From an uncultured Bartonella sp. (lineage in GTDB: Bacteria; Pseudomonadota; Alphaproteobacteria; Rhizobiales; Rhizobiaceae): a DNA stretch of 64,000 nucleotides. Both the position numbers and the translations under genes were made by a program. The stretch spans positions 1 to 64,000 of the forward strand of contig CAMLCZ010000008.1 in assembly GCA_946478665.1 (NCBI GenBank), read 5' to 3'. Of the stretch, positions 29,610 through 38,530 are shown piece by piece; position 1 is the stretch's first letter; each line of letters opens with the position of its first letter. The notes beneath the pieces are model-generated. The model was not told the origin of the DNA, made no database searches, and was given only the letters and a program-made list of their open reading frames with translations.

Positions 29610-30728
29610 TCAATCACTTTCGCCAAGTTTTTGTTTAAGAAATGCCAATACTTTTTCTGGCGGCACATTCTTGGCAATAAACGACTGGCCTAACCCATGG
29701 GTTAAAATGAAGGTAAGATTGCCATGCGAAACTTTTTTATCTTGCGCAATAAGCGTCATTAATGTGCTCGCATCAGGCACACCGCCGGGCACATCTTGCA
29801 AACACGTTGGCAATCCTACAGCGCTCAGATGCGCTTCCACTCGTGTTGCAACGTCGGCAGAGCATAACCCCATATAGGCTGAAAACTCATGGGCAAGTAC
29901 CATACCGATTGAAACCCCTTCCCCGTGAACAAGGCGGTTTGAATCATATTCTGTCGCGGTTTCCAATGCATGTCCAAAAGTGTGCCCCAGATTCAACAAA
30001 GCACGGTCGCCCGCTTCTCTTTCGTCACGAGCAACAACTGCCGCCTTGGAACGGCAGGAACGGGCAATAGCTTCAATACGCGCATCACCACCAGCAAAAA
30101 TTTCCTGCCAGTTTTTTTCCAGCCATGCAAAAAAGTCCGGTTGATCGATAAGGCCATATTTAGCAACTTCTGCGTAGCCAGCGCGAAATTCACGTTCTGA
30201 TAATGTATCCAGCACCTTGCTATCAGCAATCACCAATTTGGGTTGGTAAAATACACCGATCAGATTCTTACCATGCTGTGTATCAATACCGGTCTTGCCG
30301 CCAACAGACGAATCAACTTGCGCCAACAGAGATGTTGGAATCTGGATAAAATTCATACCACGGCGGACAATGCCGGCTGCAAAGCCTGCTAGATCACCAA
30401 CCACACCACCGCCAAAAGCGATAACAAAATCACCTCTTTCCAACCGCGCATCAAGAATGGCATCTGTCACGGTTTGCAAGGTTGCAAAGCACTTTGATTT
30501 TTCACCTGGCTTAACAATGATCGGTACAAAATCTATTCCTGATTCGCGCAAGCTATTGCTTAAGGACAAAAGATGAAATGAAGCGACATTTTCGTCGGTC
30601 ACAACGGCCACTCTTGCACCTGGAAAACGGCGCGCAATCTCTTTGCCTGTCGAAGAGAGTATGCCCGAACCAATCATGATGTCGTAACTGCGTTCCCCAA
30701 GTGTTACACCTACGATTTCATCTTTCAT
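29610..30728 (-). CDS. aroB: 3-dehydroquinate synthase
   Basis: Second enzyme of the shikimate pathway, converting DAHP to 3-dehydroquinate with NAD and a divalent metal. The NAD-binding segments [19 protein letters not shown] and [20 protein letters not shown] are intact, as are the metal ligands in [17 protein letters not shown] and [14 protein letters not shown]. It has 372 residues. It starts 12 bp after aroK and ends 40 bp before the tRNA-Arg gene. The aroK-aroB pair, with xerD divergent, is the common arrangement in this order. Confidence 0.96.
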   Translation of the reverse strand: MKDEIVGVTLGERSYDIMIGSGILSSTGKEIARRFPGARVAVVTDENVASFHLLSLSNSLRESGIDFVPIIVKPGEKSKCFATLQTVTDAILDARLERGDFVIAFGGGVVGDLAGFAAGIVRRGMNFIQIPTSLLAQVDSSVGGKTGIDTQHGKNLIGVFYQPKLVIADSKVLDTLSEREFRAGYAEVAKYGLIDQPDFFAWLEKNWQEIFAGGDARIEAIARSCRSKAAVVARDEREAGDRALLNLGHTFGHALETATEYDSNRLVHGEGVSIGMVLAHEFSAYMGLCSADVATRVEAHLSAVGLPTCLQDVPGGVPDASTLMTLIAQDKKVSHGNLTFILTHGLGQSFIAKNVPPEKVLAFLKQKLGESD

Positions 30729-30740
30729 GGCGTGGCCTCC

Positions 30741-31340
30741 TTATTTGTGCTTTTCTTGTTTTGATAAATGCCGTTCTACTGTGCGTATAACATCACGCGC
30801 AACCACATCTCTTCGTGCCTTACGGCTATTAACCGTCAAATCCGCTTTGGCATAAACAGGATAACGCTCGGCCATCAGTTTTTCCATAACAGCGCGTGGA
30901 TTATCATTTTGCAATAGAGGACGATTTTGACGGCGGGAAACGCGCTCCATCAATACATCTAATTCAGCATTCAACCAGACGGAAATACCATTTTCAGCAA
31001 TAGCAAGGCGGGTTTCATCATTCATATATGCCCCACCGCCTGTCGCCAATACCATTGGGCCCTGTTTGATGAGGCGTAAAATAACGCGCCGTTCCAAATC
31101 ACGAAAAGCAGGCTCGCCATAAGCTTTAAAAAGCTCTGGTACCGACATTTGCGCCGCTTGCTCTATTTCATAATCCGCATCATGGAATGGCAAATCCAAC
31201 ATGGTTGCCACACGTTTGCCAATGGTCGATTTACCAGCACCCATCAAACCAACAAATACAAGTGACCTACCGCCAAGATTCGACATCAAGCGGGCTGCGG
31301 TTCGTGCCATAGGGGCGTTTCTGGAAAAACTGCTTTTCAT
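30741..31340 (-). CDS. aroK: Shikimate kinase
   Basis: Phosphorylates shikimate at the 3-hydroxyl with ATP. The P-loop is [17 protein letters not shown], the shikimate-binding Asp is in [11 protein letters not shown], and the glycine-rich [11 protein letters not shown] and lid arginine RRQNRPLL follow. It has 199 residues. The first 25 residues are not family-like, and the ATGs 10 or 18 codons in are possible starts. It is divergent from a small membrane protein gene 104 bp away. Confidence 0.94.
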   Translation of the reverse strand: MKSSFSRNAPMARTAARLMSNLGGRSLVFVGLMGAGKSTIGKRVATMLDLPFHDADYEIEQAAQMSVPELFKAYGEPAFRDLERRVILRLIKQGPMVLATGGGAYMNDETRLAIAENGISVWLNAELDVLMERVSRRQNRPLLQNDNPRAVMEKLMAERYPVYAKADLTVNSRKARRDVVARDVIRTVERHLSKQEKHK

Positions 31341-31444
31341 AGTTTCGTTTCGACATTTATCGGCAATGAAGTCAATCCCTGTTAATCTTTATAAGGCATG
31401 ATACTGTTGAAAGTCTCGTATAATCAGAAACAAATTGCTTTATT

Positions 31445-31693
31445 ATGCCCACTTTAACCCGTTTGTTGATGGCCCTCATCCTATTGATCGCGCTTGTTTA
31501 CGGCGCGATGATTAGCCTTGTTTGGTTTGTTAAACCTGTGACCACTGAAATGACCATAGACATCGCCCCAAGTGAATTGCATTTACGTGATTGGCCTTAT
31601 AATCCACCCCAACCGCAACAACAAGAAATGTTGCAGCCACAAACCCCGAATAATTCTTCACAAACACAGAAAACAGAGCCATCAGCGCAATGA
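31445..31693 (+). CDS. Small membrane protein upstream of xerD
   Basis: An 82-residue protein with one strong membrane span at about residues 5-28 (LLMALILLIALVYGAMISLV), a short conserved-looking patch TTEMTIDIAPSELHLRDWPY, and a Pro/Gln/Asn-rich tail likely to be disordered. Its stop overlaps the xerD start by four bases (ATGA), showing translational coupling. Small single-span proteins at this place next to xerD are common in Hyphomicrobiales and are usually annotated as hypothetical. I do not know a function. Confidence 0.75.
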   Translation: MPTLTRLLMALILLIALVYGAMISLVWFVKPVTTEMTIDIAPSELHLRDWPYNPPQPQQQEMLQPQTPNNSSQTQKTEPSAQ

Positions 31694-32631
31694 ATCTGGA
31701 AGCAACAATTGACAATTTTCTTGAAATGATGAGCGCGGAACGAGGAGCTTCTGCCAATACACTTGATGCTTATCGTCGTGATCTGGAATGGGCAAATGAA
31801 GAGCTTCATGGGCATAATACAGCTTTACTAACCACCGATCGTGACAAGCTGATAAAAATATTATCGACCATGCAAACGGAGGGATTTGCTGCAACAACAC
31901 AGGCGCGCCGCCTTTCAACCTTGCGGCAATTTTTTCAATTTCTTTATGCCGAGGGGTTGCGCACCGATGACCCGTCCGGTGACATTGACGCACCGAAGAA
32001 AGATGCCAATATTCCAAAAATCATCAGTGAAGAACAAGTATCTCGTTTGCTTAGTCTTGCTGAAACAGAAGCCAAACGCACGGATTTTTCTCCGGCAATG
32101 CATAAAAAAGCTTTGCGACTTCATACAATTATCGAACTTCTATACGCCACAGGCTTGCGCATTAGCGAGCTTGTAAGTTTGCCAGCACGTGTCGCGCGTG
32201 GTGATCCTGCCTTTATCCTTGTTCGCGGAAAAGGGTCAAAAGAGCGTATGGTTCCATTATCAGACAAAGCAAGGGAAGCGGTTAAGCATTGGCTGGAATT
32301 GCGCGACCAGTCAAAAGATAGCCAAAGCCCCTATCTATTTCCTGCACAGGCAGATCAAGGCTATGTTGCCCGTCAACTTGTTGCACGCGAACTAAAAGTG
32401 CTTGCAACACAAGCCGGTATCAATGCCAAAAATATTTCACCCCATGTTATCCGACATGCATTTGCCAGCCACCTTTTACAGCACGGTGCCAATTTGCGTG
32501 TCGTACAGCAATTATTGGGACATTCTGATATATCAACCACGCAAATTTATACGCATGTGCTTGAAGACCGCCTACAAAGGCTGGTTAATGAAAATCACCC
32601 ACTTGCCCAAAAAACGCATAAAGATCATTGA
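31690..32631 (+). CDS. xerD: Tyrosine recombinase XerD
   Basis: Chromosome-dimer resolution recombinase that acts at dif with XerC under FtsK control. The N-terminal SAM-like domain includes ERGASANTLDAYRRDLEWAN. Catalytic residues are present: Arg in ATGLRISELVSLP, Lys in VRGKGSKERMVPL, HxxR in SPHVIRHAFASHLLQHGANL, His in LLGHSDISTTQIYTHV and the nucleophile Tyr in the same segment. It has 313 residues, typical for XerD rather than an integrative element's integrase. Its start is coupled to the small membrane gene. Confidence 0.95.
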   Translation: MNLEATIDNFLEMMSAERGASANTLDAYRRDLEWANEELHGHNTALLTTDRDKLIKILSTMQTEGFAATTQARRLSTLRQFFQFLYAEGLRTDDPSGDIDAPKKDANIPKIISEEQVSRLLSLAETEAKRTDFSPAMHKKALRLHTIIELLYATGLRISELVSLPARVARGDPAFILVRGKGSKERMVPLSDKAREAVKHWLELRDQSKDSQSPYLFPAQADQGYVARQLVARELKVLATQAGINAKNISPHVIRHAFASHLLQHGANLRVVQQLLGHSDISTTQIYTHVLEDRLQRLVNENHPLAQKTHKDH

Positions 32632-33458
32632 GAACAATAAGGCTGGTGTATTTTAAAAACATCAGGAATATTCAGACAAACAATATCAAAATGGCGTAAA
32701 ATCTGGATAAAAATGACGTAAAATCTGCTGGTTAATCAATGGAAATACGCCTCCCTGCCATTGCTCAAAATAGCTTTGTTTGAAAGACCATGACCCAAAA
32801 TCCTATTGCTGAAAATCTTTAAACCATTACAGATGGACTTCAGGTATCAAACGGTAGTCATTGATTAAATCAATCGTTCAAATTACAACAAAATAGAATA
32901 CAGCTTGTTGCAATTTTTGACGGTGTTTTACTGCATAGCTGCAATGGGAAGACTATATTTTGAAAGTCTAAAACACTTGTCAACGTAAGCAAATATTTCG
33001 TGAGTGAATAAGCTTCATTATAAATATTGATATTTTGTAGCAGCGCTCAATTATCAAAAATTCCTGTTTTATCACGAATATAATTATCAATTTAGCTTTC
33101 GATAAAGTGGAAGAGAACTATCGAATCAACCATTTTATTGCGGCTACATTTTCAACTGGAATTGGATAATGGGCTAAAATTCATCGGTTGGATTGACGGT
33201 TAAGCTATCCACACCAATTGGCTTGATACGATGAAAGGCAAATTTATGTTTTTTGCCACTATTACCAGTCTGACATGGCTTGTATGCCGTGGTCGCTCAA
33301 CCGCCAAAGGTTGAAGATTGACGACAACATCTGGTAAAAAAGCATGATCTGCTTGATGAAAAGGCTCATGCAGAGTAAAGAAAACTATTATGTTATAAAA
33401 AAGACACCATTAGCGTTTAAAGTGGGTCTAAGAATGGTGCAATAAAAAGTTGGAGCCA
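32632..33458. other. Long intergenic region with no intact gene
   Basis: About 830 bp between xerD and accA, both read rightward. Every frame is broken by frequent stops. Short translatable patches exist (for example from the ATG at about 32789 and from about 33247) but none has a recognisable motif or ribosome binding site. Its length next to tightly packed genes suggests a decayed gene, but no parent could be named. Confidence 0.4.
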
Positions 33459-34421
33459 ATGTATAATTATCTCGATTTCGAAAAGCCGGTTGCTGATCTG
33501 GAAGGGCAAATTTTTGAACTGAAAAAACTTGCTCAAGAAAAAGGTAGCGTCGACATGGGCGATGAAATTCCTCGTCTTGAGGAACGTTCACAAGCGGCCT
33601 TACGCGATCTTTATAAAAAATTGACACCTTGGCAAAAAGCACAAGTTGCACGGCATCCAGATAGGCCGCATTTTCTTGATTATGCCAATGGCCTTCTAAC
33701 AGATGTGACACCGCTTGCTGGTGATCGCAAATTTGCTGAAGATGAAGCTATACAGGCTGGTTTTGCCCGCTTTAAAGGGGAAGCCGTTGCCTATATCGGA
33801 CAAGAAAAAGGTAGCGATACGCAATCGCGTTTGCGTTATAATTTTGGTTCTGCCCGTCCTGAAGGCTATCGCAAAGCTGTGCGAATCATGGAAATGGCTG
33901 ATCGGTTTGGGCTGCCATTGATTACTTTGGTCGATACTGCTGGTGCTTATCCGGGGGTAAGTGCTGAAGAGCGTGGACAGGCTGAAGCAATTGCCCAGTC
34001 AACAGCCGAAACATTGCGTTTGAAAGTGCCGGTCGTATCTGTTGTCATTGGTGAAGGTGGCTCAGGCGGCGCTATCGCAATTGCCGCTGCAAATAAAGTC
34101 TATATGTTAGAACACGCCATATATTCGGTTATTTCACCTGAAGGTGCGGCATCTATTCTATGGCGCGATGCAACACGGGCAAAAGATGCAGCAACAGCAA
34201 TGCACATTACTGCTCAAGATCTTTACAAACTCAAGATCATTGATGGAATTATTCCTGAACCACTGGGTGGAGCGCATCGGGGTAAAAAGGAAGCCATTGA
34301 GGCAACCGGAAATGTCATTGAAGCAGCCTTGAAAAACATGGCTGGTAAAGATGGTGAAACATTAAAAAGAGAGCGTTGGGACAAATATTTGGAAATTGGC
34401 CGCTCGCTGTCAGCAAAATAA
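33459..34421 (+). CDS. accA: Acetyl-CoA carboxylase carboxyltransferase subunit alpha
   Basis: Subunit of the carboxyltransferase that makes malonyl-CoA for fatty acid synthesis, working with AccD. It starts MYNYLDFEKPVADLEGQIFE, the usual family N-terminus, which favours the ATG at 33459 over the TTG at 33450. The crotonase-like core has LITLVDTAGAYPGVSAEERG and VVIGEGGSGGAIAIAAANKV, then VISPEGAASILWRDA. It has 320 residues, normal. A strong inverted-repeat terminator follows. Confidence 0.96.
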   Translation: MYNYLDFEKPVADLEGQIFELKKLAQEKGSVDMGDEIPRLEERSQAALRDLYKKLTPWQKAQVARHPDRPHFLDYANGLLTDVTPLAGDRKFAEDEAIQAGFARFKGEAVAYIGQEKGSDTQSRLRYNFGSARPEGYRKAVRIMEMADRFGLPLITLVDTAGAYPGVSAEERGQAEAIAQSTAETLRLKVPVVSVVIGEGGSGGAIAIAAANKVYMLEHAIYSVISPEGAASILWRDATRAKDAATAMHITAQDLYKLKIIDGIIPEPLGGAHRGKKEAIEATGNVIEAALKNMAGKDGETLKRERWDKYLEIGRSLSAK

Positions 34422-34437
34422 TATACGATAATTTGTA

Positions 34438-34491
34438 AACCCAAGCATGTAAGGCATTTGTAAAAATTACACGCTTGGGTTGTATTTTTTT
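34438..34491 (+). terminator. Intrinsic terminator after accA
   Basis: AACCCAAGCATGTAA and TTACACGCTTGGGTT pair with one mismatch over a 14-nt loop, followed by GTA and eight T. Confidence 0.85.
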
Positions 34492-34495
34492 TCAG

Positions 34496-34511
34496 TGTTT
34501 CACGTGAAAAC
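34496..34511. promoter_or_regulatory. parS-like palindrome 1
   Basis: TGTTTCACGTGAAAAC matches the ParB site consensus TGTTTCACGTGAAACA at the first 14 of 16 positions. It lies in the accA/DUF4145 gap, directly after the accA terminator. Confidence 0.55.
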
Positions 34512-34635
34512 GCTTTTTATTGCAGCATTTTTGCAGTTTTTATTTTGATATTTTTACAATTTTTGTGAGTTTAAAAAGAATAGTTTCTCAATGTGTTTCG
34601 TTGAGATGGTAGGCGATCACGTCCGACATTTGGCT

Positions 34636-34651
34636 TAATTCACGTGAAACT
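34636..34651. promoter_or_regulatory. parS-like palindrome 2
   Basis: TAATTCACGTGAAACT matches 13 of 16 positions of the parS consensus, with the TTCACGTGAA core intact. It overlaps the last codons of the DUF4145 gene and lies 140 bp from the first site. Confidence 0.5.
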
Positions 34652-35458
34652 ACTTTTTTTGGGGGGACGAGGTGGTAGAGGTGCTAGAGGTGGTAGAGGT
34701 AGTCGAGGAGGTAGAGGTGCTAGAGGTAGTAGAGATAGTCGAGGTGGTATTTTTTCCTTAATGCTTGCAACCGTTTCTTCCAACATCTTTGTTTCTATAG
34801 GTTTAATAATTGTATTTTCAATAAAGTTTTCTAGTATATTTAAAAGTATATTGACCTCTTCTGAATTGGGAGACCACCCTCTGTGTGCAGACGCATTACC
34901 TGCTTCCACTAAAACAGCAAGGTTATCCTTTTCTTTCTCAGTAATGTGCCCGCCATCACGCAATTTTTCTAATTTTTTAGTAAATGTTAAATTAGGATTT
35001 AAACCAATTGAAGTTGATACAATATCGAAACAAGTTCGTATTCCTACCGACGCTAAAATTAACAAATCTTTTTCATAGGCCTCATAAACTTCGCACAACA
35101 TACGGCCCAAAAGCTCAGAATAATTATTAAAGATATAAACTTCATGTTTTGCAAATCGTTCAGGAATTCTTCTTTTAGGAGGGGAAGGCCATGTCTCAAT
35201 AGTTGGCTTGTAATCTTCAAAATAATCGTCACCAACACCTATACTGTCTAAGAGTTCTTCTGAATAGTGGTATTCTATTTGCAAAAATGCATTGCTGCAG
35301 CCTTGGCAAACAAGCAAATAATAATAATTGTAAAACCATAATTCATCCTCTTCGTCAGATCCAGGTTTTTTAAAATACCCCTCCACCCTGCAATTTCTTG
35401 AACCATCACAAAATGGGCAATGTGCCTTCTTTATTGATCCGATTGGACTATCAACCAT
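34640..35458 (-). CDS. DUF4145-like protein with zinc-binding N-terminus and Pro/Leu-repeat tail
   Basis: A 272-residue protein. The N-terminus has two Cys pairs (HCPFCDGSRNCR and LVCQGCSNAF), suggesting a treble-clef-type zinc site. The middle (LGRMLCEVYEAYEKDLLILA, SVGIRTCFDIVSTSIGL, NASAHRGWSPN) is typical of DUF4145, an all-helical family found scattered in accessory regions and sometimes beside defence genes. The C-terminal 35 residues are tripeptide repeats of the form PPR/LPL/APL encoded by nine 9-bp DNA units. No helicase, nuclease or methylase gene accompanies it. Function unknown. Confidence 0.8.
   Translation of the reverse strand: MVDSPIGSIKKAHCPFCDGSRNCRVEGYFKKPGSDEEDELWFYNYYYLLVCQGCSNAFLQIEYHYSEELLDSIGVGDDYFEDYKPTIETWPSPPKRRIPERFAKHEVYIFNNYSELLGRMLCEVYEAYEKDLLILASVGIRTCFDIVSTSIGLNPNLTFTKKLEKLRDGGHITEKEKDNLAVLVEAGNASAHRGWSPNSEEVNILLNILENFIENTIIKPIETKMLEETVASIKEKIPPRLSLLPLAPLPPRLPLPPLAPLPPRPPKKSSFT
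34669..34749. repeat. Nine 9-bp tandem units within the DUF4145 gene
   Basis: On the plus strand the units are GAGGTGGTA, GAGGTGCTA, GAGGTGGTA, GAGGTAGTC, GAGGAGGTA, GAGGTGCTA, GAGGTAGTA, GAGATAGTC and GAGGTGGTA, exactly 81 bp. Because nine is a multiple of three, copy-number change would lengthen or shorten the Pro-rich tail without a frameshift. Confidence 0.95.
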
Positions 35459-35825
35459 CGCTAAACCTAAAATTATCTTTGATAATATTTTTTATAAATT
35501 TTCGGACATTGTAATAACCACAACTATTTATACAAGGTGCTGTAATCATTAACCTATAAATACTGTTTTTTTAGGCAACCAGCCAGCTAGTGCCTCATAA
35601 TTTCATTGAAAATCGCGCAATGTCTTTATCTTTATTCATTTTCTTTCAAAGACATTCGTGGGCAAAAAACAATGAATGAAGGTTTGAATAACGCCCCCCA
35701 AGAATAGCTTTTGTAAAATGAAAGAACTCTCACAATGATAAAACAAATATAAACTGGATCACTGCCTTTTAAATCGTCCCATAAATACAACTCTGACGTG
35801 TATTTCTTTGCAAATCGGTGTGCAG
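35459..35825. other. Intergenic region without a supported gene
   Basis: About 365 bp between the DUF4145 gene and the L,D-transpeptidase gene. AT-rich, no strong hairpin, no plausible small ORF with a ribosome binding site. Confidence 0.5.
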
Positions 35826-36389
35826 CTATCGCTGAATAATAAGGCGTGTTTTACGGGAAATACGCGGTAAAAGCCGCTCCATATCGCGGCGTGCTAAAGC
35901 AATACACCCCTCTGTTGGCGCATAAGCAGGGCGAGCCAGATGAACAAAAATAGCGCTTCCTCTATTTTGTATTCGCTGGCGGATATTCCAATCCGGTATA
36001 AGAGCAATGTCATACAGGTGGTCATCACGCAGCAGTTTTTCAGCACTGGCTTGATAAGGAAGACGCACAGGGCGATTGTAGTTTCTGTCACCAACACTAT
36101 CGCACCACCCATCATCACGTTTAACGCGCTTGAGTTTCAACATTATCTGAGGGAGCTTTCGCAAACTGTTTTTTTGAAAGCCAGACAAAAATCTCATATT
36201 GGCCAAAGGCGTTGCCCCGTCGCCCTCACGCTTGCGCGCAGTAATGCCACTGCGCCCAATAGCACATTGAAAACGGCATAGACCTGCAGCCAAAATTCCT
36301 TGGGTTTGACTGCCACATTTTTTTCGTACAACAATTGCTGAAATAAAATATGGTTTTTTTATGGGGTTTTTTGTCGAATATGCTTGCAT
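35826..36389 (-). CDS. L,D-transpeptidase catalytic-domain protein (YkuD-like)
   Basis: A 187-residue protein with the compact YkuD-type fold found in many Hyphomicrobiales. It has the opening GILAAGLCRFQCAIGRSGIT, then ARKREGDGATPLA, and the catalytic segment IFVHLARPAYAPTEGCIALA, in which His and Cys form the active site. Such enzymes cross-link peptidoglycan or anchor proteins to it. No clear signal peptide is seen, so periplasmic export is uncertain or the true start is elsewhere. It is divergent from the OtpR-like regulator, 73 bp away, consistent with envelope control. Confidence 0.8.
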   Translation of the reverse strand: MQAYSTKNPIKKPYFISAIVVRKKCGSQTQGILAAGLCRFQCAIGRSGITARKREGDGATPLANMRFLSGFQKNSLRKLPQIMLKLKRVKRDDGWCDSVGDRNYNRPVRLPYQASAEKLLRDDHLYDIALIPDWNIRQRIQNRGSAIFVHLARPAYAPTEGCIALARRDMERLLPRISRKTRLIIQR

Positions 36390-36462
36390 GAAGGATCGTT
36401 TTTCTTGATTGTGACTATCAATTGTTTATAGCGTGAATTTGCAAATTTCATAAGGAAACAAA

Positions 36463-37146
36463 ATGACCGATCGCACCCTTTTGATTGTAGATGATGATGA
36501 TGATCTGCGTTCTATTTTGGTAGAACAGCTGCAAATGCATGAAGAATTCAATGTATTGCAAGAAAGCACTGCAAAAAAAGGGATTGAAACAGCACGCAAC
36601 GAAAATGTTGATCTGGTCATCATGGACGTTGGATTACCTGACCTTGATGGGCGTGAGGCTGTTAAAAACCTGCGGCAAGAAGGTTTTCGTGCGCCTGTTA
36701 TCATGTTGACAGGTCATGACACTGATTCTGATACGATATTGGGTCTTGAAGCCGGTGCTAATGACTACGTGACAAAACCATTCCGTTTTGCTGTTTTACT
36801 GGCTCGTATTCGTGCACAATTGCGCCAACATGAGCAAAGTGAAGATGCAACGTTTAAGGTTGGGCCATATACATTCAAACCAGGGCAAAAGCTTCTTATG
36901 AATGAAAATGGCAACAAAGTGCGCCTTACTGAAAAAGAAGCGGCTATCATCAAATATCTTTATCGTGCCAATGACAACATTGTAAGCCGTGATAAACTTC
37001 TGGAAGAAGTTTGGGGCTATAATTCTGGTGTAACAACCCACACATTGGAAACGCACGTTTACAGATTGCGCCAAAAAATCGAAAAAGATCCAGCAAATGC
37101 GCAAATTCTGGTAACAGATAGCGGTGGATATCGGTTAAACCCATAA
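36463..37146 (+). CDS. OmpR-family response regulator (OtpR/CenR-like)
   Basis: A 227-residue response regulator with an N-terminal receiver: acidic pocket VDDDDD, phosphorylatable Asp in VIMDVGLPDLDGREA, Thr in VIMLTGHDTDSD and Lys in NDYVTKPFR. A C-terminal winged helix (RLTEKEAAIIKYLYRANDNI, HTLETHVYRLRQKIE) binds DNA. The sequence type and the cyclic-nucleotide protein that follows match the OtpR-CrpO pair of Brucella and CenR of Caulobacter, which control envelope integrity and are important for viability. That identification is from memory of the families. No histidine kinase is adjacent. A 10-bp hairpin follows the stop. Confidence 0.92.
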   Translation: MTDRTLLIVDDDDDLRSILVEQLQMHEEFNVLQESTAKKGIETARNENVDLVIMDVGLPDLDGREAVKNLRQEGFRAPVIMLTGHDTDSDTILGLEAGANDYVTKPFRFAVLLARIRAQLRQHEQSEDATFKVGPYTFKPGQKLLMNENGNKVRLTEKEAAIIKYLYRANDNIVSRDKLLEEVWGYNSGVTTHTLETHVYRLRQKIEKDPANAQILVTDSGGYRLNP

Positions 37147-37161
37147 TCATCACAAGAATAA

Positions 37162-37192
37162 AATATGCCTGTTTGAAATGAGCAGGCATATT
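37162..37192 (+). terminator. Hairpin between the response regulator and cyclic-nucleotide genes
   Basis: AATATGCCTG and CAGGCATATT form a perfect 10-bp stem around an 11-nt loop, 15 bp after the regulator's stop codon. There is no clean T-run, so it may only partly terminate and set the ratio of the two genes. Confidence 0.55.
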
Positions 37193-37251
37193 GAATATAT
37201 ATTCATCGCCCATATTCATAAGTATAAATGAATAACAGCTAGGAGCTTTAT

Positions 37252-37701
37252 TTGGCTATTGAGCAAAATATTGCCGTATTGAAACAATTGGAATTCTTTA
37301 GTTTTATGACTAAGGAACAATTGCGGTTGTTATTATTTAGCGCCGAGGAACTGGATATTTCGCGCGGTAAAACGCTGTTTCGCGAAGGGGACAAGGCTGA
37401 TTGTGCCTATATTGTATTGTCTGGCAGCTTCAATCTTTTCCGCCGGCAGGGTCATATTGATCGCGCTATTGATATGGTCACAAAGGGTACCCTTTTGTCG
37501 GAATTGGCATTGATTACCGAAATCTCGCAACCAATGACAGCAGTAGCGGCATTGGATAGTACAGTTTTAAAACTCAATCGAACGACATTTTTGCGGCTTA
37601 TGGATGAATTTCCAGAAATTGCCTACCAGATCTATGATTATGTCAGTGATAGAATGCGTGATTTGGTTAAAGACATTGGTCGCTTTTCAGATCTTTCATA
37701 A
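37252..37701 (+). CDS. Cyclic nucleotide-binding domain protein (CrpO-like)
   Basis: A 149-residue single-domain protein with the CNMP fold (LDISRGKTLFREGDKADCAY, then IVLSGSFNLFRRQG and ELALITEISQPMTAVAALDS) and no DNA-binding domain. The start codon is TTG at 37252, supported by AGGAG eight bases upstream; the first ATG is 18 codons further in and would remove the beginning of the domain. It follows the OtpR-like regulator. Some residues of the phosphate-binding cassette (usually GE...RxA) are replaced here, so cAMP binding is not certain. Confidence 0.88.
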   Translation: MAIEQNIAVLKQLEFFSFMTKEQLRLLLFSAEELDISRGKTLFREGDKADCAYIVLSGSFNLFRRQGHIDRAIDMVTKGTLLSELALITEISQPMTAVAALDSTVLKLNRTTFLRLMDEFPEIAYQIYDYVSDRMRDLVKDIGRFSDLS

Positions 37702-37736
37702 TTGTGTTTTAACCAGCCAAACCAGGCTGTAAACGC

Positions 37737-38489
37737 TCATTTCACAACATCAATACGACCAAACGATTTGCGGTTGGTCATTTGTGGTGTGAGTGCAGGT
37801 ATAAAAACACGCCGCGATTGCCGGCGGTGAGCCAATAATCCTTGAAACAACCGCTTTTGCGCATTGCAAATGAGAACACCACCAAAATACGGCAGTATGT
37901 TGCGTGCCAGTGGTTCATAGCCTGCGGAAATGAACCGCGCCAGCGCCTTTTGCGATGGCAAAAAATATAAAGTTTCCTGAATATTCGAAACAGAAAAATT
38001 GGTCTGGCGTAACAAATCAAGCAATTGGCCACGGCTATAAGGTTGCCCACTGCCGAAAGGTGTATGCTCATTACGCGCCCAAAATCCACGTCTATTAGGC
38101 GTTACCACTGTGAGTGTGCCATTGGGCGCCAATACGCGCCACATTTCACTTAAACACTCCTGAGCGTTTTCAGCAAATTCCAAAGCATGTATCAATAAAA
38201 TACGGTCAACGGCGGCATCGGGCAACGGCAAATCTTCTTCAAAAACGAGCGCCGTGGCAACTTTATCGGCTTGTGGCCATATACAAGCCCCCTGCCGTGC
38301 CGGCATAAACGCAAAACAACGTTCTGCCCGTCCAACAACACCTGAAAGATAGGGCGCCGCATATCCTAAACCCAAAATGCGCTCGCTTGATAAATCCCTA
38401 TCCGCTATATCCAGCCGACGAATAATGTTGTTCAAAACCCTATTTCCTAGGGCTGTTGCATAGAATGATCTAAACGCCAGAATATCCAA
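37737..38489 (-). CDS. Class I SAM-dependent methyltransferase
   Basis: A 250-residue methyltransferase of the Methyltransf_11 type. Motif I is degenerate (RILGLGYAAPYLSGVVGRAE), with the acidic post-motif at LPDAAVDRILLIHALEFAEN and the strand RVLAPNGTLTVVTPNRRGFW. This form is typical of a conserved alphaproteobacterial protein near gloB, and the substrate is not known. It is convergent with the CrpO-like gene, with a small CAGCC/GGCTG hairpin in the 35-bp gap. Confidence 0.82.
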   Translation of the reverse strand: MDILAFRSFYATALGNRVLNNIIRRLDIADRDLSSERILGLGYAAPYLSGVVGRAERCFAFMPARQGACIWPQADKVATALVFEEDLPLPDAAVDRILLIHALEFAENAQECLSEMWRVLAPNGTLTVVTPNRRGFWARNEHTPFGSGQPYSRGQLLDLLRQTNFSVSNIQETLYFLPSQKALARFISAGYEPLARNILPYFGGVLICNAQKRLFQGLLAHRRQSRRVFIPALTPQMTNRKSFGRIDVVK

Positions 38490-38530
38490 AAAACAACCTT
38501 CCGCCTCTCGATAATGTCGTTATCGAGATA

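Noticed and set aside
31690-32631. xerD-like gene as a mobile-element integrase
   Set aside because: It is coupled to the conserved small membrane gene beside aroK, has the size of XerD, and no attachment site or cargo is present.
34669-34749. CRISPR array
   Set aside because: The units are 9 bp, contiguous and coding, with no spacers; no cas genes occur in the window.
34644-35078. 144-codon plus-strand frame with RGG-like repeats
   Set aside because: It is the antisense of the 9-bp repeat in the DUF4145 gene, whose Cys pairs and helical domain make the minus-strand reading convincing.
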